DNA of 64,000 bases from Ructibacterium gallinarum (GTDB taxonomy: Bacteria > Bacillota > Clostridia > Monoglobales > Monoglobaceae): assembly GCF_014982785.1 (NCBI RefSeq), contig NZ_JADCKB010000001.1, positions 186,001 to 250,000 on the forward strand, written 5' to 3'. Shown piece after piece: positions 61,411 to 64,000 of this stretch. The translations under genes and the position numbers were made by a program. The notes beneath the pieces are model-generated. The model was not told the origin of the DNA and searched no databases. It was given only the letters and a program-made list of their open reading frames with translations. Position 1 is the first letter of the stretch. The number at the start of each line of letters is the position of its first letter.

Positions 61411-63771
61411 ATGAAGAAAAAAATGATTTCAATTGCACTTTGTTTGCTTATGCTTGCAAATATGCCGGCAGTATTGGCGCAGGATAACGGTTCATCGAAT
61501 GATTATGCTTCAAGGGGCGAGGTTGCACAGATGCTTTTAACTGCAGCAGATGACTATAATCCTGATGTTATGAAAGAGGATATTATCAAGGGATATGAGG
61601 ACGGACAGCTTCATGAAGATTGGTCTGTCACCCGCGCGGAGGCGCTTGTGATGTTAAAGCGTGCATTCGGAGAACTTCCCGAACCCACAGGGTATAACAA
61701 AACGGTGGCACTTCCGGCGGAAAGCTTTTCTGATATTCCCGAATGGGCAAAAACAGAGCTTAGCGATGTGTTTGACGCAGGGATAGTTGCAGGAACCTCC
61801 GAAGGCATTTTCTCACCTGACGAGAGCGTGACGAAAAAACAAATGGAATTATTTATTGAGCGTGTGTATTCCCTGTTCGGAACAAATTTAAAGGATGACT
61901 TTTATGCGGCTGTTAATAAAGATACCTTAAACAGCCTTGAAATACAGCCGGGAAGAGTGATGAGCGGAACGCTGTATGATTTGCAGGATAAGAGTACGGA
62001 AGATGTAAATACGATTCTTGCTGAAATGATAGGCAAAACCTTTGAAAAAGGTACAAAAGAGCAGAAAATTGCAGATTTTTATCAGAGTGTTGCCGATATG
62101 GATTCAAGAAACAAAGAAGGCATAGAGCCTATTAAGCCATATCTTGAACTGATAGACAGTGCACAAAATATTAATGATTTGATTAAAGTACAAAGCACTG
62201 TTTCAAAAGATTTGTTTGTTGCACAGTTTATGGGATTTGGTCTGACGGTAGATTTAAAGGACAGCAACAGCTATATGCTGGTTTTCTCAGTATCTTCTCC
62301 GACACTTCCCAAGGATACCTGCCTAAACGGAACCGAGCAGCAGATAAACGCTTATTTAGAATATATTAAGACACTGTATATGCTTGGCGGTGAAACCGAA
62401 GAGGATGCTGCAAAAAAAGCAAATCAGTATTTTGAGATGGAAAAGCTGATGGCGCAGTCTATGCTTGATGCCGCAGATTCCGGAAATGTTGACAAGGTAT
62501 ACAATATCTATACCATGGATGAAATAAAGGCAATGTTCCCGGAAGTTGACATGGATACGGTTTTTGCCGATTCAGGTCTTAAATTAGAAGATGATATCAT
62601 TATCGGGGATACCGGCCTTACAAAAGCATATGCAGAGTATTTTAATAATGATAATATCGACACATTAAAAGCTGCCGCAAAACTTTCGCTTCTTCAAGGC
62701 TGGGGAGGGGCGTTTAATCAGGAATTTATAGATGCGTCAGATAAATTCAACCAGGATTTTATGGGCGTATCGGGGAGCTATACACCGGAGGAACGCGCTC
62801 TTCTTACGGTACAGAACACCATGCCTGACTATATCGGAGAACTCTATGCCGAAAGGTATTTTACCCAAGAGGCAAAGCAGGATGTTGAAAAAATGGTACA
62901 GGATATTATTGCGGTCTACAGAAACCGCATACAAAACCTTACCTGGATGAGCGATACAACCAAAGAAAAAGCGCTGAAAAAGCTTGAGACTATGAATATA
63001 AAAATCGGTTATCCCGATGAGTGGGAAACGGCCATAGATAATGCAGAAATAAAATCCACAACTGACGGGGGCAGCTATTTTACAAATATGCTTTCCATAC
63101 TCGCAGCGCAAAAAGAAGAAGCCTTATCACTCCAGGGTACGGCTGTTGATAAAACACAGTGGATGATGTATCCGTTTACCGTGAATGCCTGCTACAGTGC
63201 AACACAAAATGACATTACCTTCCCGGCGGCAATTTTGCAGGCGCCGATGTATGACGTAAATGCCTCCTATGAACAGAATTTAGGCGGAATCGGCTATATC
63301 ATTGCCCATGAGATTACCCACGCATTTGACAATAACGGTGCAAAGTTTGACGAAAACGGAAACGCCGCCGACTGGTGGACTGAAGAAGATTATGCAGCAT
63401 TTCATGCGCTTTGCGAAGATATGATTGCATTTTATGACGGTGAAGAAGGCATACCGGGAATACCAATGAACGGAACTCTTACTTTAAGTGAAAATGTTGC
63501 GGATAACGGCGCTGTTGCGTGCATTACCGAAATTGTTGCGGGACTTGAAAATCCTGATTTTGAAACCCTTTACAAGAGTATGGCAAACTGCTGGGCATCG
63601 GTAGCAAACCGTGCATATTATCAGTATGCGGCGCAGGCAGATGTGCACAGCACAGATAAATTAAGAGTAAACAGAGTTTTGGTAAACTGTGATGAATTTT
63701 TTGAAACATTTAATATTGGAGAAACCGACGGAATGTGGGTTGCTCCGGAAGACAGAGTTAAAATCTGGTAA
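61411..63771 (+). CDS. SLH-anchored M13-family zinc metallopeptidase (neprilysin-like)
   Basis: The start is ATG 61411 (MKKKMISIALCLLML), with AGGAGAG upstream. The 786-residue protein has a signal peptide (1-24) and about two SLH repeats (30-165: EDWSVTRAEALVMLKRAF, FSDIPEWAKTELSDVFDAGIV). An M13 peptidase follows (about 170-786) with the zinc motif HEITHAFDNNG, the third ligand region ENVADNGAV, and a substrate-site NACYSAT/FPAAILQ segment. Such enzymes cut oligopeptides outside the cell. It sits at the end of this plus-strand run and is closed by a terminator. Confidence 0.93.
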   Translation: MKKKMISIALCLLMLANMPAVLAQDNGSSNDYASRGEVAQMLLTAADDYNPDVMKEDIIKGYEDGQLHEDWSVTRAEALVMLKRAFGELPEPTGYNKTVALPAESFSDIPEWAKTELSDVFDAGIVAGTSEGIFSPDESVTKKQMELFIERVYSLFGTNLKDDFYAAVNKDTLNSLEIQPGRVMSGTLYDLQDKSTEDVNTILAEMIGKTFEKGTKEQKIADFYQSVADMDSRNKEGIEPIKPYLELIDSAQNINDLIKVQSTVSKDLFVAQFMGFGLTVDLKDSNSYMLVFSVSSPTLPKDTCLNGTEQQINAYLEYIKTLYMLGGETEEDAAKKANQYFEMEKLMAQSMLDAADSGNVDKVYNIYTMDEIKAMFPEVDMDTVFADSGLKLEDDIIIGDTGLTKAYAEYFNNDNIDTLKAAAKLSLLQGWGGAFNQEFIDASDKFNQDFMGVSGSYTPEERALLTVQNTMPDYIGELYAERYFTQEAKQDVEKMVQDIIAVYRNRIQNLTWMSDTTKEKALKKLETMNIKIGYPDEWETAIDNAEIKSTTDGGSYFTNMLSILAAQKEEALSLQGTAVDKTQWMMYPFTVNACYSATQNDITFPAAILQAPMYDVNASYEQNLGGIGYIIAHEITHAFDNNGAKFDENGNAADWWTEEDYAAFHALCEDMIAFYDGEEGIPGIPMNGTLTLSENVADNGAVACITEIVAGLENPDFETLYKSMANCWASVANRAYYQYAAQADVHSTDKLRVNRVLVNCDEFFETFNIGETDGMWVAPEDRVKIW

Positions 63772-63793
63772 ATTAAAAAAAGATAGCAAAATT

Positions 63794-63875
63794 GTAAGAT
63801 GAAACATCTTACGGCAAAATCATAAAAGTATAAAAAGCCGATAATTTGAGGTTTGTCCTCAGTTATCGGCTGTTT
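63794..63875 (+). terminator. Tandem hairpins ending the M13 peptidase gene
   Basis: GTAAGATG-AAA-CATCTTAC (63794-63812) is a small perfect hairpin. AGCCGATAA...TGAGG pairs with CCTCA...TTATCGGCT (63836-63871) and is followed by TGTTTTC, a good intrinsic terminator. Confidence 0.8.
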
Positions 63876-63916
63876 TCATATACAAAAATTGGTTAAAAGG
63901 TACATATACATTAACC

Positions 63917-63963
63917 TTTTTTTATTGGACACTTTTATCAAGCTAAAAGTGTCCAATAAAAAA
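63917..63963. repeat. Perfect inverted repeat at the window end
   Basis: TTTATTGGACACTTTTA and TAAAAGTGTCCAATAAA form a perfect 17-base stem (20 with flanking T/A) around a six-base loop. It may be a bidirectional terminator or the end of a small mobile repeat. Confidence 0.7.
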
Positions 63964-63998
63964 CAACCCATTTAATCAAAGTAATGGATTGTCTTTAT
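63962..63998 (-). terminator. Probable terminator for a minus-strand gene beyond the window
   Basis: On the minus strand ACAATCCAT pairs with ATGGGTTGT around a twelve-base loop and runs into TTTTTTATT. It would close a gene entering from the right. Confidence 0.6.
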
Positions 63999-64000
63999 AA

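Overview
The window reads as one chromosomal stretch of an anaerobic Gram-positive bacterium of the class Clostridia. Evidence: FabK as the enoyl-ACP reductase inside a plsX-fabH-fabK-fabD-fabG-acpP-fabF-rnc cluster, ECF-type vitamin uptake, several S-layer-homology (SLH) surface proteins, reverse rubrerythrin with a PerR/Fur regulator, strong AGGAGG-type ribosome sites and classical TTGACA/TATAAT promoters. I cannot name the genus. No rRNA, tRNA or CRISPR array was seen.

Left part (1-36 kb, visibly GC-richer, mostly minus strand). From 9.3 kb leftwards runs a cobalamin-riboswitch operon: two large SLH-anchored secreted proteins and one membrane-anchored protein that pair an alpha/alpha-toroid domain with DUF4430 domains (the two-domain plan of animal transcobalamin and intrinsic factor), then an ECF transporter (T subunit and a double-ATPase protein whose C-terminal membrane part runs off the window). 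A small Cys-rich protein, a HTH regulator and a CorC/CNNM-type membrane protein with a structured leader follow. Next come the branched-chain amino acid operon ilvB-ilvN-ilvC-ilvD-leuC-leuD-leuB, an amidohydrolase-apbE pair, xthA, the type II fatty acid/phospholipid operon (plsX to rnc plus a radical SAM gene), recA-recX-rimO-pgsA, a GNAT/SCP2 protein, and perR-rubrerythrin.

Junction (37.4-38.4 kb). A truncated integrase N-terminus next to repeated CGTGGGAAA motifs abuts a decayed IS3-family element. From here the DNA is visibly AT-richer, so the right part looks like an acquired or long-plastic accessory region.

Right part (38.4-64 kb). Two minus-strand operons under near-identical promoters carry an unusual set of flavodoxin domains. 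Six lie in about 13 kb and five of these are on exported proteins, fused to carboxymuconolactone-decarboxylase-like, copper-amine-oxidase-N-like, SUMF1/FGE-like or cyclophilin-like domains. They sit with a flavin reductase, a DUF4405 haem-type membrane protein, an aldo/keto reductase, an iron-dependent alcohol dehydrogenase, a cupin, and MerR and LysR regulators. I read this as an extracytoplasmic flavin/aldehyde redox system; it is the strongest candidate for something undescribed here. Beyond it (52.7-58.4 kb, plus strand) lies a mixed array of small accessory genes (four GNATs, HemG-like flavodoxin, SnoaL-like, nucleotidyltransferase fused to DUF6054, an odd lipoprotein) with several decayed genes, then an autoregulated XRE-ABC transporter operon and an SLH-anchored M13 metallopeptidase.
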